Below are positions 52,710-61,319 of a stretch of 64,000 bases of DNA, piece after piece. The stretch comes from Streptomyces sp. TSRI0107. Lineage in GTDB: Bacteria; Actinomycetota; Actinomycetes; Streptomycetales; Streptomycetaceae. Every line of letters starts with the position of its first letter. Position 1 is the stretch's first letter. The notes beneath the pieces are model-generated. The model saw only the letters and a program-made list of their open reading frames with translations. It did no database searches and was not told the origin of the DNA. The DNA lies in contig NZ_LIVZ01000004.1 of the NCBI RefSeq assembly GCF_001905845.1, positions 434,001 through 498,000 on the forward strand, in the 5' to 3' direction. A program made the translations under genes and the position numbers.

Positions 52710-53590
52710 GTCTCTCCCAGCAGTTGCTCGATGAACGCCAGCGACTCCCGAGGTGAGAGCGCCTGAGCCCGGATCGTTCCATACCGCAGCTCGAGGATGC
52801 GCAAGTGCTTGAGATCGTGAGTCGGTCGGCCGTTGAACGCGCCGTCGGAACGACCCACCGCCGTACCGTCCGGGAACTTCAGCAGCTCGATCCTGCCGTC
52901 CAACCCCGGGTGCGGCTCGGAGTTCGTCGGCATGACCTGAAGCGTGACGTTACGCAATCGCCCTGCCTCCAGCAGGCGTTCGAGCTGCTTTCGCCACACC
53001 ATTGTGCCCCCGACCTGCCGCCGGAGCGGCGCCTCTTCCAGGACGAAATGGAGCGATGGCGCCGGGTCGCGCTCGAACACCGACTGCCGGGAAAGCCTCG
53101 CCGCCACCATGCGCTCCACGTCCTCCGGCGAATACGGCGGCTGAGCCGCGCCGATCACCGCTCGCGCGTGGTCCGGCGTCTGCAACAACCCGGCGATGAT
53201 GTTGCACTCGTACACGCCGATCTCGACCGCCTGGGCCTCCATCTTGGCGAGCTCACGCACCTTCTTCGGATACCGGACCTTGGCCACGTCCTCCTTCATC
53301 GCGGCGAGCAAGCCACCCGCCCTCAGCAACTCGTCAGCCCTGTCCAGGAACTCAGGGCGGGGAATCCGCTTCCCGGCCTCGATCTTGTAGACCAGGTCCT
53401 CTCCGTACCCGACGGCCACCGCGAACTCGGCGACCCGCATGCCCACCGCCTCGCGTCGCAGCTTGAGCTGCCGCCCGACGGTGGCGATGACCGCGAGCCC
53501 CCACTCGTCGTCCGGATCCACCTCCCAGCCAGGCTCGTCCGCCTCGCTGATGCCGTTGACCCGCCCCGCGTCACTGTCGACCGCCACCAT
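52706..53590 (-). CDS. Xre-family regulator with DUF5753 domain
   Basis: 294 residues from ATG 53590. The helix-turn-helix is at about residues 36-90 (VGRQLKLRREAVGMRVAEFA, GYGEDLVYKIEAGKRIP). The rest (about 105-290) is a DUF5753 domain: YECNIIAGLLQTPDHARAVI, VAARLSRQSVFERDPAPSLH and ERLLEAGRLRNVTLQVMPTN. These WhiJ/Scr1-like regulators occur in dozens of copies in Streptomyces and work with DUF397 proteins and ATP-binding proteins encoded beside them. Ligand unknown. Confidence 0.93.
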   Translation of the reverse strand: MVAVDSDAGRVNGISEADEPGWEVDPDDEWGLAVIATVGRQLKLRREAVGMRVAEFAVAVGYGEDLVYKIEAGKRIPRPEFLDRADELLRAGGLLAAMKEDVAKVRYPKKVRELAKMEAQAVEIGVYECNIIAGLLQTPDHARAVIGAAQPPYSPEDVERMVAARLSRQSVFERDPAPSLHFVLEEAPLRRQVGGTMVWRKQLERLLEAGRLRNVTLQVMPTNSEPHPGLDGRIELLKFPDGTAVGRSDGAFNGRPTHDLKHLRILELRYGTIRAQALSPRESLAFIEQLLGET

Positions 53591-53745
53591 GCCGCGCCCC
53601 TCCGTCGCCCGTGCTACTTCAACGCCGCACTACCCGCGCCGCCCGAGCCGACAGCTTGGACACGGCCGGACAAGCCCTGGACAGTGACTCTACGTATCGC
53701 CCCTGTCACTCAACACGGTAGGCAAATCCCGCGACGCTGAGTGAC

Positions 53746-54174
53746 GTGAATCAGGAAATCGCCGTCCGCAACTTCAGCCTGCAGCTGTCCCCGACACCGC
53801 GAGGCGCCCGCCTCGCCCGCCTGCTCGCGACAGAGCAATTGCGCGCCTGGGGACTGCCGTTGCACCCGGCGGAGCACATCGTGGCGGAGCTGGCGGCCAA
53901 TGCCGCGACGCATGGCCGCGCCCCCGGCCGGGACTTCCGGCTGCTGCTGTACGTCGTCGACGACACCCTCCGTATCGAGGTGACCGACACGCGTGCCGAC
54001 CGCCTGCCGCGCACCGCCCCAGCCGCGCTCGACGCCGAATCGGGCCGAGGCCTGCTGATCGTGGACGCACTGGCCGACCGCTGGGGAGTCACGCAGGGTC
54101 CGCCTCCGCGCAAGACCGTATGGGCGGAAGTGACGACCGGAGAGACCGGATCGCGGCTCGTCCCGCCCCGGTGA
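53746..54174 (+). CDS. Anti-sigma-factor-like ATP-binding protein (HATPase_c)
   Basis: 142 residues from GTG 53746. The Bergerat ATP fold is clear: N box EHIVAELAANAATHG (Glu and Asn), G1 box VTDTRADRLP, G2 box ESGRGLLIVDALADRWGV. These RsbW/SpoIIAB-like proteins in Streptomyces accompany Xre/DUF397 pairs (abaA- or whiJ-like loci). Divergent from the Xre gene across 155 bases. That gap contains AGTGAC and GTCACT half-sites near 53684-53710 that may be a binding site. Confidence 0.88.
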   Translation: MNQEIAVRNFSLQLSPTPRGARLARLLATEQLRAWGLPLHPAEHIVAELAANAATHGRAPGRDFRLLLYVVDDTLRIEVTDTRADRLPRTAPAALDAESGRGLLIVDALADRWGVTQGPPPRKTVWAEVTTGETGSRLVPPR

Positions 54175-54435
54175 GCCGCAGCCCGGCCCGGCGCGTGATC
54201 AAAGCTTTTCCATGAACGCCTGGGGAGAAGAACCAACCAAACCCCACCCCACCCGACCTCCCCAGGTGCCCCTGTCACCCGGAAGAGTGGCGCTGCCCAA
54301 CTCGGCTGGATCTGCGCCTGATTGGCTGGCATATGCTCGCCGCGGCGACCACAACAGCAGACATGCGACGGCCCCCGGCCGGGACTGGCATCCCGATCGA
54401 GGGCCTGACCACCGAGGAAGTTGGAGGACTTCCCG

Positions 54436-55301
54436 ATGGATACGCAGCACCCTAGCGCGCCCGCGTGCGCACAGCCGCTGAATCCGCGCGGCATCACCCA
54501 CATCAACACCCCGCACACGAACCGCTTCACGGTCGTGGGCAACCACCTGACCCAGCACCGCAGTCTCTCGCTGACCGCGATCGGCCTGGCCGCCCACATC
54601 CAGTCGCTGCCGCCCGGCGCCAGGGTGGACATCAAGACGCTGGCGGCCCGCTTCCCGGAGGGCGAGACCCGCATCGCCGCGGCCCTGCGGGAGCTGGAGG
54701 CCCACGGCTACCTGGCCCGCGTCCGCGAACGCCTCCCCAGCGGCCGCATCGTCACGCACACGGTGTCGTACAACCAGCCGCAGCCCGCGCAGCCCACTCC
54801 CCCACCGCAACGTCGGGAACCCGAACCGGAACCGGAGCCCGAACAGGAACCGGAAGCCGAGGCCGCACCCACACCCCCTGAGAGGCCCCCACTCCCGGAA
54901 CCCGAGTCAGCAGACCTGGACCGTCACCGCGCAACCTCCGCCCTCCTGGCGACCCTCCACCACCAGGACCCGCGTCTGCTCCTCTCCGAGCGCGCGATCC
55001 GCCACCTCGCCCGGCGGTCGCCGCCTGGCTGGAACGCGGCGCCCGCCCGGAGGCCGTACGCCACACCCTGACGGCAAACCTCCCGAGCGAGCCCCTACGC
55101 AACCCGCCGGCCCTACTGGCCCACCGCCTCACCGACCTACTGCCACCCCCGGCCCCCACGGCACCACCCCCCACCGACAGGCCGGCCACCCCTCCCCCCT
55201 TCCACAACTGCGAGGGCTGCGAACGCGCGATCCGCACCCCACACCCAGGCACCTTCTGCCGCGACTGCCGCAACGCGGGCCTCACCACTTCAGCCGCATG
55301 A
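54436..55301 (+). pseudogene. Helix-turn-helix protein gene with a one-base frameshift
   Basis: ATG 54436 has GGAGG 8 bases upstream. The first 190 codons give a winged-helix-type DNA-binding region (FTVVGNHLTQHRSLSLTAIG, DIKTLAARFPEGETRIAAAL, RELEAHGYLARVRERLPSGR) and a Pro/Glu-rich linker. At about 55009-55013 a run of C seems one base short. The frame then stops at 55071, but the -1 frame carries on with VAAWLERGARPEAVRHTLTA, a DLLPPP linker and a Cys ribbon (CEGCERAIRT, FCRDCRNAG), ending at TGA 55299-55301. The joined protein of about 288 residues fits a Streptomyces family. Real mutation or sequencing error. Confidence 0.7.
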
Positions 55302-55826
55302 CAGCGTCTTGACCGTGGCGGGGAAGTACGCGCGCATGAACTTCTCGATGTCCTTGCGGCGCCCTTCATCCGTGATCTTCGCCTCCGGCAGGTGCAGCTC
55401 CAGCGTGAACTGCTTGCTGCGGCCACTCTCGCAGGGCGCCGACACAATCGATCCGTTGGTCCCGACGATCGCCTCTTCTCCCAGTTCCATCGTCCGCCAC
55501 TCCGCGACGTCCGCGAAGATCGAGTCGTAGGGAGACCGTTCGGCCAGCTTCGGGGCGTCCATGGACCAATAAAAGTGCAGCTCCAGGACAGGGCGGCCTT
55601 GGGAGTACCACGTGCACGGGGCGGAGATCTCCTCCTGCCGGTCCACACGGCTGGACTCGACCAGTTCCTCGGTGGACGTGAGAACCGAGCGCGTGAGCTC
55701 AGGCGAGACGCGGGTTCCACACACCGTCCCGGGAATCTGATCGGCTTCCGCGCCGCAGGCCGTAATGGCCATGCCCATGGCCAGCACCAGCGCACTCGCG
55801 ACGCGAGACCGTCCGAAGAACGTCAT
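55290..55826 (-). CDS. Small lipoprotein, paralogue of the next gene upstream
   Basis: 178 residues from ATG 55826 (GGAAG upstream). The signal peptide MTFFGRSRVASALVLAMGMA ends in the lipobox ITAC. The frame is open further upstream, but that part belongs to a decayed gene. The mature part (VCGTRVSPELTRSVLTS, ELHFYWSMDAPKL, PCESGRSKQFTLELHL and the end KFMRAYFPATVKTLSCG) resembles the protein encoded at 56092-56640 along its whole length. Function unknown; DUF3558-like in general look. Overlaps the end of the HTH pseudogene by 12 bases. Confidence 0.8.
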   Translation of the reverse strand: MTFFGRSRVASALVLAMGMAITACGAEADQIPGTVCGTRVSPELTRSVLTSTEELVESSRVDRQEEISAPCTWYSQGRPVLELHFYWSMDAPKLAERSPYDSIFADVAEWRTMELGEEAIVGTNGSIVSAPCESGRSKQFTLELHLPEAKITDEGRRKDIEKFMRAYFPATVKTLSCG

Positions 55827-56063
55827 GCTGCTTGCTTCCGGAGACGTGCAGTCCGATTCGCTGGACGGCCCTCGGGCAGCCTCGACTCCCGGCTTGATCC
55901 CGGCAAGGGTGCCGTCGAGAATCTCCTCCGCCTGGTCGGCGGCTTCCCTCATGTTCACGTTGTTCTGCGGCTTGCCCTCTGGACCGGAGCCGTTTCACGT
56001 TCGGGCCGCAGCCAGTCACAGCAGGCCGACCAGCACGACCGCCGCAATGGTGAGCGGGGTGTG
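55827..56063 (-). pseudogene. Remnant of a Streptomyces lipoprotein gene
   Basis: The main frame reads HTPLTIAAVVLVGLL, a stop, a stretch out of frame, then NGSGPEGKPQNNVNMREAAD and EEILDGTLAGIKPGVEAARG, ending in SSESDC near the next gene. In the second frame the missing part reads VTGCGPNV, a lipobox. Together they form the first 75 residues or so of a known type of Streptomyces lipoprotein. The start codon is lost, the signal is broken by two compensating shifts, and the C-terminal domain is absent. The remaining frame runs into the lipoprotein gene at 55826. Confidence 0.6.
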
Positions 56064-56091
56064 TCGGCCGCTCCCACGGCACGTAGCCCTT

Positions 56092-56640
56092 TCAGTCGCA
56101 CGACAGTGTCCTTACCGTCGCCGGGAAGTACGCGCGCATGAACTTTTCGAGACTCGAACGGTAGGTGTCCGCCGTAGCATTTACCCCCTCGAGCAAAACA
56201 GAGAGGGTGAAATGCGAGCCTCCCTCTGTTTTGCATGAGGTAGTGGCAATCGTTCCACTGTTCCCAACCACTGCACGACCCTCGGAGATTTTCACCCGCT
56301 CAGGAACTTCTAGTTGCGAGACAGAGGACGTCGAATTGGCGACCTTCAGCGGGTCGAGCCGATCGGAATGCCAGGCGAATCGCAACCGGATGGCAGTTTC
56401 ACCATCCGCGGATACCAGGCACCAGGACGAAGGTCTCGGGCTTTCTCGATCGACGTTGTTCTCTTCCGAGACGGCCGCGTCCGGCGGAAGCAGAGGCTTC
56501 AGCAGGTCCGGATCGACCCGTGTCCCGCACAGGGTCTCGGGAAGTGCCTGTTTCTCGTCCCGGCCGGTCAGCCACAAACCGCCGAGGGTGAGAAGTCCGA
56601 CGGCAAGCAAGGGAACAACGATACGCATAACGCGACTCAC
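56092..56640 (-). CDS. Small membrane-anchored protein, paralogue of the 55290 lipoprotein
   Basis: 182 residues from a GTG that overlaps the stop of the 690-residue protein gene (GTGA), so it is translated with it. An N-terminal helix (MRIVVPLLAVGLLTLGGLWL) lacks a lipobox Cys. The outer part shares LCGTRVDPDLLKPLLP, NVDRESPRPSSWC, SEGRAVVGNSGTIATTSC and KFMRAYFPATVRTLSC with the other paralogue. Its tight coupling to the large WXG-like protein suggests the two work together. Function unknown. Confidence 0.82.
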   Translation of the reverse strand: MSRVMRIVVPLLAVGLLTLGGLWLTGRDEKQALPETLCGTRVDPDLLKPLLPPDAAVSEENNVDRESPRPSSWCLVSADGETAIRLRFAWHSDRLDPLKVANSTSSVSQLEVPERVKISEGRAVVGNSGTIATTSCKTEGGSHFTLSVLLEGVNATADTYRSSLEKFMRAYFPATVRTLSCD

Positions 56641-58709
56641 GGTGCCGCCTTAGCCTTGGTGCCAGAAACTCCCTGTGCGTGTGAGATTCCGGACTGCGCA
56701 GCCTGCTCGATCTCGTCTGAGGGGTCGTATTCCGAACCGCTACCGCCCTGTACCTGCTTCCACTCCGTGGCCAGGGCGATCAGTTGCCCATTCCGCTTCT
56801 CGTACTGGGCAATGTTCTGCTCGGCCGCATCGTCGTCAAGCCTCTTCTGCTCATCCGCCAGCCATTGTGCGGTGACATAGTCGAAGCCCTGCTGCACCGG
56901 ACCGGAGACAACGGGAATGTAGCCGATGGCCTCGTCGAACAGCGGTTTGGCCGCAAACTCCGCCGTCTTCGGATCTCCCTGCGCCTGAGCTCGCGCCTCC
57001 TCCAGGAAGCCGACCGTTCTACCCGCTCGGGTCAGCGACTCCTTCGACTCCGACTGACCGGCGTCGTGGATGTTGGCGACCATGGCCTGGTTCAGGCCGC
57101 CGTTGAGCGTGTCGTAAGCGTCCTGGTCCATCGAGACCTGCTTGGTGACTTCGAAGAGGTCGCTCTGGTCCAGTGGGGAACCGGCGATGTCGACGTTGCT
57201 CATCGCCGCGTGCACCGTGCCTCCGTGATTGATGAGGATGTTGGCCATCGGCTGCCGCAGGGACGGCGGGAAGTCGTCCCCGCTGTCCGCGAGGAGGGTG
57301 ATCGCCGACTTGAACACCGCCTCGTTCTGCTTGCTGTGCTCGACGTACTGGGCGTTCTCGTCCGACGGGTCGATCCCCGTCGCCGCCGCCTGAAGCGCCG
57401 CTCCGAAGCCCGCGCGGGTGTCACCGTCCTCCCCGGGGGAGTACGTGCTGGCCTTCGCGCCCTCGTGTTCGTGGAGGGTGACATCCCAGTCACGCTGCTC
57501 CATGAAGTACTTCATCTTGCCCTCGGAGCCGAGATAGCTCGCCGCCGCGTCCGGATCGTGGCTCATGATGCCGAGCATGCCGTCCACCGGGTCGTTGGCG
57601 AACCAGCCGTCGCCCTTCCCGGCGTACTCGTGCTTCAGCTGCCAGATACCCGGGTCCTTCTTCTCCGCCGCGATCATGTCGTCGGTGAGGTCCCCGAGCA
57701 TGTCGGGCGAGTAGCCGTGGCCCTTCTGCATGAGGGTGACGAGGGACTGGTAGCCGAGGGCCTTGTCGAGGCGGGCGCCCTGGGCGTCGGTGCCGTGGCG
57801 TTCGACGCCGGCCTCGCGCATGTCGTCGCGCCAGTCCTCGTACCACTGGGACTTGGTGTCCTTGGTCGCCGAGGCGAGGGCGTTGGCCAGGCCCGTCTCG
57901 ATGGCGGAGTAGTCGCCGGCGCGGTCCCCGCCCCGCACGTGAATGAGGTCGTTCAGCTCGTTCGTGAGTTTGATCATGCCGGTCGCGCCCAGGCCGTCGA
58001 GGATGGTGCGGGAGAAGTGCGGGTCGTCGGCGTTGTCGCGGAAGGTCCGCCTGAGCTCGGCGATCTCCTTGTCGGTGAGGGCGCCGCCCTTGCTGAGCTT
58101 GTTCAGTGCCTTCTCGGCGGCCTGGCCCTCGTACTTCTCGACGTCGTCCTTCGCCTCGCCGTTGAAGCCCTTGCCCCCGGCGACGAGGCTCGAGTCGACC
58201 ACCACGGCCTGGAGGGCGATCTGCACGCCGGCGTCCGCGTCCGTCACGTCCTGGACCGCCTTGTTGATGTGGTCCTGCCAGGACTGGACGGCCTCGCGGT
58301 ACCCGGGGTCGTGGTGGACGGCCCTGCGCTCCGCCTCGGACATCCGCTCGATGTCGAGGCTGACAAAGCCCTGGTCGGAGACTTTCATCCCCGCGTCGAT
58401 GGCCTCCTGCCGCGCGGTCTTCAGCCGGCCGCGCAGCTCGACGAACTGCGTGTGGGCGTCGCGCAGCAGACCGGCGACGGCCTTGGCCTCGGTCTGGGCG
58501 TACTGGAACTGCTGGAGCGTGATGTCGAAGCGGGCGTTGGCCGCGTCGGCGCTGATGCCCGACCAGGTGGGGCCCATGGAGATGCCGTGCACGTCCCGCT
58601 TGTAGGCCTTCTCCTGCTTGGCGAACTCCCCCGCCATGCCGTCCCAGGTCTTCGCGGCGGTGGTGAGCGCGGAGAGGTCGGTGGTCATGATCTCGTGGTA
58701 CGTGGGCAT
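56637..58709 (-). CDS. Large WXG100-like protein (DUF6571-type)
   Basis: 690 residues from ATG 58709 (a second ATG at residue 8). The first 110 residues form a helical hairpin with MGPTWSGISADAANARFDIT, like the WxG turn of type VII secretion substrates. The middle is helical and acidic with repeated Gly-Tyr and Asp motifs (DNADDPHFSRTILDGLGATG, MLGIMSHDPDAAASYLGSEG, FPPSLRQPMANILINHGG). The C-terminal 90 residues (EAIGYIPVVSGPVQQGFDYV) hold a short hydrophobic stretch and a helical tail. No signal peptide. I believe it belongs to the DUF6571 group. It may be a secreted effector or structural partner; no toxin domain is recognised. Confidence 0.75.
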   Translation of the reverse strand: MPTYHEIMTTDLSALTTAAKTWDGMAGEFAKQEKAYKRDVHGISMGPTWSGISADAANARFDITLQQFQYAQTEAKAVAGLLRDAHTQFVELRGRLKTARQEAIDAGMKVSDQGFVSLDIERMSEAERRAVHHDPGYREAVQSWQDHINKAVQDVTDADAGVQIALQAVVVDSSLVAGGKGFNGEAKDDVEKYEGQAAEKALNKLSKGGALTDKEIAELRRTFRDNADDPHFSRTILDGLGATGMIKLTNELNDLIHVRGGDRAGDYSAIETGLANALASATKDTKSQWYEDWRDDMREAGVERHGTDAQGARLDKALGYQSLVTLMQKGHGYSPDMLGDLTDDMIAAEKKDPGIWQLKHEYAGKGDGWFANDPVDGMLGIMSHDPDAAASYLGSEGKMKYFMEQRDWDVTLHEHEGAKASTYSPGEDGDTRAGFGAALQAAATGIDPSDENAQYVEHSKQNEAVFKSAITLLADSGDDFPPSLRQPMANILINHGGTVHAAMSNVDIAGSPLDQSDLFEVTKQVSMDQDAYDTLNGGLNQAMVANIHDAGQSESKESLTRAGRTVGFLEEARAQAQGDPKTAEFAAKPLFDEAIGYIPVVSGPVQQGFDYVTAQWLADEQKRLDDDAAEQNIAQYEKRNGQLIALATEWKQVQGGSGSEYDPSDEIEQAAQSGISHAQGVSGTKAKAAP

Positions 58710-58712
58710 GCC

Positions 58713-59126
58713 TCAGTTCCGCCCCTGCGCGTACGTGTCGAACACCGAGATCTGCCGTGCGGCGCCGCCGGCCGTGAGGTCGGCGCCCTGCAACGTGGTG
58801 TTGGCCTGCCGCAGGGCGTCCTTCTCCGAGCCGAGCCGGTCCATCAGGTTCTTCACCTGGTCACCCCAGGTGCCGTGGGCCTTCTTCAGGGCTCTCGACG
58901 TGTCCCATCCGTCCCCGTCCTTCGCCTCGAACGCCTTGACCGCGCTCGAGGTGTCCTCGTCCGCGTGACGTCCGGCTTTCGCGGTGCCCGGCTCGATGTC
59001 GTCCTCGATCGCCTTGGCCGCGCGCTTCTTCTCGGTGGGCGAGGAGGCCAGGTCCTTGGGCCCGCCGCCCGAGGGACCGGTCGCTCCCTGATCTGCCGGG
59101 AGCTGGTTCAGCCTCATCTCCGTCAT
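58713..59126 (-). CDS. Small WXG100-like partner protein
   Basis: 137 residues from ATG 59126, GGGGAGG about 9 bases upstream. Ends three bases before the large protein. A disordered start (LPADQGATGPSGGGPKDLAS) is followed by helices: KRAAKAIEDDIEPGTAKAGR, ALKKAHGTWGDQVKNLMDRL, GSEKDALRQANTTLQGADL and a final ISVFDTYAQGRN. The HGTWGDQ turn between helices recalls the WxG motif. It probably pairs with the large protein. Confidence 0.75.
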   Translation of the reverse strand: MTEMRLNQLPADQGATGPSGGGPKDLASSPTEKKRAAKAIEDDIEPGTAKAGRHADEDTSSAVKAFEAKDGDGWDTSRALKKAHGTWGDQVKNLMDRLGSEKDALRQANTTLQGADLTAGGAARQISVFDTYAQGRN

Positions 59127-59245
59127 GCGCCATCGCCTCCCCGTTCGCGCCCGCGAGGCCTACACTCAGGCCTCGCGAACACCATCCAACACGGTAGTGA
59201 CGCAACTGCGAAGAGTAATAAGCCGGTCGTCCGGACTCTTATGGG

Positions 59246-60364
59246 CTAACTCCGCGTGACCGTCCCGCACGCCTCCCCGTCGAACACCTCACCGAGAGGC
59301 GTGTCCAGGTCGTACGGGTCGCGGGCCTCCCCGGCCGGCGGGCTGTCGGTCGGGGCGACCGTCGGGAAGGACGGGTGCAGGAAGCCGCCGTCGTTCTCGC
59401 ACGCGACGTTGAAGTACGCCGCGTCGTAGCGCTCCACCAGGAGCTTCCCCGCCGTGACGTCCCAGCGGGCCGGGTCGGACAGGACCATGGTCAGGCCGCG
59501 GCGGACGATGGTGCGGGAGATGCGGTCGGCGCCGGACTCGGCCTTCACCATCGGGTAGACGAAGGTGTAGTCGGCGCGCACCCGGACCTGGCCGGGCTCG
59601 CCGGCCTCGTAGGTCATCCGGCCGCGTACCTTGACGACCTCCCCCACCGGGCGCACCTCGTCCGGGTCGAAGCGCGTGAAGAGGTTGACCGGGTCGTTCT
59701 CGCTGTCCGGCGAGCGCAGGGCCCGGCGTGCGTCCGGCAGCATGTCCGGCTGCTTCGGGTCGAGGAACGAGAGTGCTTTCGTCGGCCGGCCGCCGCGTCG
59801 TACGGCCGGGTCGAGGTTGGACGCGACGAGGAAGTCCTTGGTCTGGCGGAGGGCCTGCTCCACCTGGTCCTTGCTCATGTCGCCGACCGCCTTGGCGGCC
59901 GGGAGTTCGATCGCGTCCGCGCCTTCGGCCCAGGAGCGGGCCGGGGAGCCGCGGAACGGGGAGTCCAGGGTCGGCCCGCCTCCGGTGACGGGTGACGCGG
60001 AAGCGGAAACGCCGGCCTCCGGCTTGTCGTCGCTTGCGCCGGGCAACTGGTCCAGCAGGAGTGAGGGGCGGATCGCGACGACTGCCAGACCCGCGACCAG
60101 CAGTACGCCGAGCACGGCACCCAGTCTGCGTCTGCGGCGGGTGCGGCCGTTCACCTCGTACGATGCCGGGCCCGTCCGCCAGCCCGGCGGCGGGGTGTCG
60201 CCCTGCTCCCGCAGCCGCTGGGTCACCATCCGCGCCCGGGCCGAGGGCTCCTTCGGCGCGGCGGCGCCGCCGCCCTCCGCGGCTTCGCGCAGGAAGGCCT
60301 CCAACTGCTCGTCGGATATGGACGGTTGCTCGTCGGGCTGCTCGGACGGCGGGACGGTGCTCAC
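59246..60364 (-). CDS. Single-pass membrane protein of unknown function, first gene of the WXG-like cassette
   Basis: 372 residues from GTG 60364 with GAGGAA 8 bases upstream; the open frame continues to 60427 without a better start. A Pro/Glu-rich cytoplasmic part (about 1-75) is followed by a basic motif NGRTRRRRRLGAVLG and one membrane helix (about 78-98), then an extracellular domain of about 270 residues (SWAEGADAIELPAAKAVGDM, DQVEQALRQTKDFLVASNLD, RTIVRRGLTMVLSDPARWDV, ACENDGGFLHP). It may be the anchor or a secretion-linked factor for the downstream WXG-like proteins. No enzyme motif. Confidence 0.75.
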   Translation of the reverse strand: MSTVPPSEQPDEQPSISDEQLEAFLREAAEGGGAAAPKEPSARARMVTQRLREQGDTPPPGWRTGPASYEVNGRTRRRRRLGAVLGVLLVAGLAVVAIRPSLLLDQLPGASDDKPEAGVSASASPVTGGGPTLDSPFRGSPARSWAEGADAIELPAAKAVGDMSKDQVEQALRQTKDFLVASNLDPAVRRGGRPTKALSFLDPKQPDMLPDARRALRSPDSENDPVNLFTRFDPDEVRPVGEVVKVRGRMTYEAGEPGQVRVRADYTFVYPMVKAESGADRISRTIVRRGLTMVLSDPARWDVTAGKLLVERYDAAYFNVACENDGGFLHPSFPTVAPTDSPPAGEARDPYDLDTPLGEVFDGEACGTVTRS

Positions 60365-60492
60365 GGGCTCACTTCCTCGGGAGGTCCGGGCGCGGGCGGA
60401 CGGGGTAGCGCCTGATTGCGTGATCAATCATTCCTAAGCCGTGGCCATCGATCACACAAGCCGCCCCGTGATGGGAGCGGCCGGCGTCCGGG

Positions 60493-60791
60493 GTGTATGC
60501 AGGGGTACATCAGGCCGACGCCGAGATGGAGCGCGCGGTGGCGCGGGTCACCGCGACTGGGGCGCTGGGGCTGTGGTTGCGCGAGATGCAGGGCACCTAT
60601 CACATCCTCGGCAAGGTTCCGCGCCGGTTCCTGCGTGCCCATCTGGCGGTCAGCCGGATGATTCGTCGACCAGGGACACGTGGTCGATGGTCGCCCTGAA
60701 GCCGCCGGCGTGGGTGGCGAAGCCGGAGCTCGACGGCGTGGAGTTCCGCAAGCTCACCGGACTGAAGTCGTGGGGCGAGCTGGCCCACTGA
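60493..60791 (+). pseudogene. Possible broken gene, two overlapping frames
   Basis: In the first frame MYAGVHQADAEMERAVARVT, ALGLWLREMQGTYHILGKVP and RRFLRAHLAVSRMI look like a natural protein end. In another frame from about 60655 it goes on DDSSTRDTWSMVALKPPAWV and ELDGVEFRKLTGLKSWGELA, stopping at 60791. The codon bias of both pieces is that of coding DNA. I do not recognise the family. It fills most of the 487-base stretch between the WXG cassette and the cytidylyltransferase; the bases at 60365-60492 and 60792-60851 hold nothing clear. Confidence 0.35.
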
Positions 60792-60851
60792 TCGTCGGGG
60801 GCGGGTGCCCCCGCCTGGGTCGGCCGACTGCCCACCCAGGCGCCCCGGCGG

Positions 60852-61319
60852 CTACCGCCCCAGGAGGTCCAGAGAACTCGACGGGCTCGGGGAACTCCGC
60901 GCGGTCAGGATGTCCAGCGCCTGGCGCAGCAGAGTGCTCGACGTGTGCGCGGTGTACGGGAAGTAGACGACTTCCACGCCGACTTTCGCGAATTCGGCTT
61001 CGAGGGCCTTCCAGATTTCTGTTCCGAGCCAGTCGTCGCCTTTGAAAATGACGTCGAAGCGGACCTCGTTCCAGATCTCGATCTTGTCGTCCACCGTGGC
61101 CACGAAGGTGTCGTCGACGTAGCGCACACTTCGGACGATCTCCAGTCGCTCGGCGAGCGGCACCACGGGCGGTCTGCCCTTCAGGTGCGTGACCAGGTCG
61201 TCGGAGCAGACGCCCGCGACGAGGCGGTCACAGTGTGCCCGAGCCCGGCGCAGGATGTTGAGGTGCCCCACGTGGAAGAGGTCGAAGACCCCCGGCGCGT
61301 AACCGACACGTTCGCCCAT
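60852..61319 (-). CDS. Cytidylyltransferase/adenylyltransferase family protein (TagD-like)
   Basis: 155 residues from ATG 61319, which shares one base with the stop of the gene before it (TGATG). GVFDLFHVGHLNILRRARAH carries the nucleotidyltransferase HxGH motif at residues 16-19. VCSDDLVTHLKGRPPVVPLA and ERLEIVRSVRYVDDTFVATV follow, and the second signature is SSTLLRQALD. Close to glycerol-3-phosphate cytidylyltransferase in length and layout, so it may supply a CDP- or ADP-activated alcohol for a glycopolymer. The true substrate is unknown. Confidence 0.85.
   Translation of the reverse strand: MGERVGYAPGVFDLFHVGHLNILRRARAHCDRLVAGVCSDDLVTHLKGRPPVVPLAERLEIVRSVRYVDDTFVATVDDKIEIWNEVRFDVIFKGDDWLGTEIWKALEAEFAKVGVEVVYFPYTAHTSSTLLRQALDILTARSSPSPSSSLDLLGR

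Noticed and set aside
54436-55301. Programmed -1 frameshift in the helix-turn-helix gene
   Set aside because: No slippery heptamer or following stem was seen at 55009-55013. A missing C in a C run is simpler.
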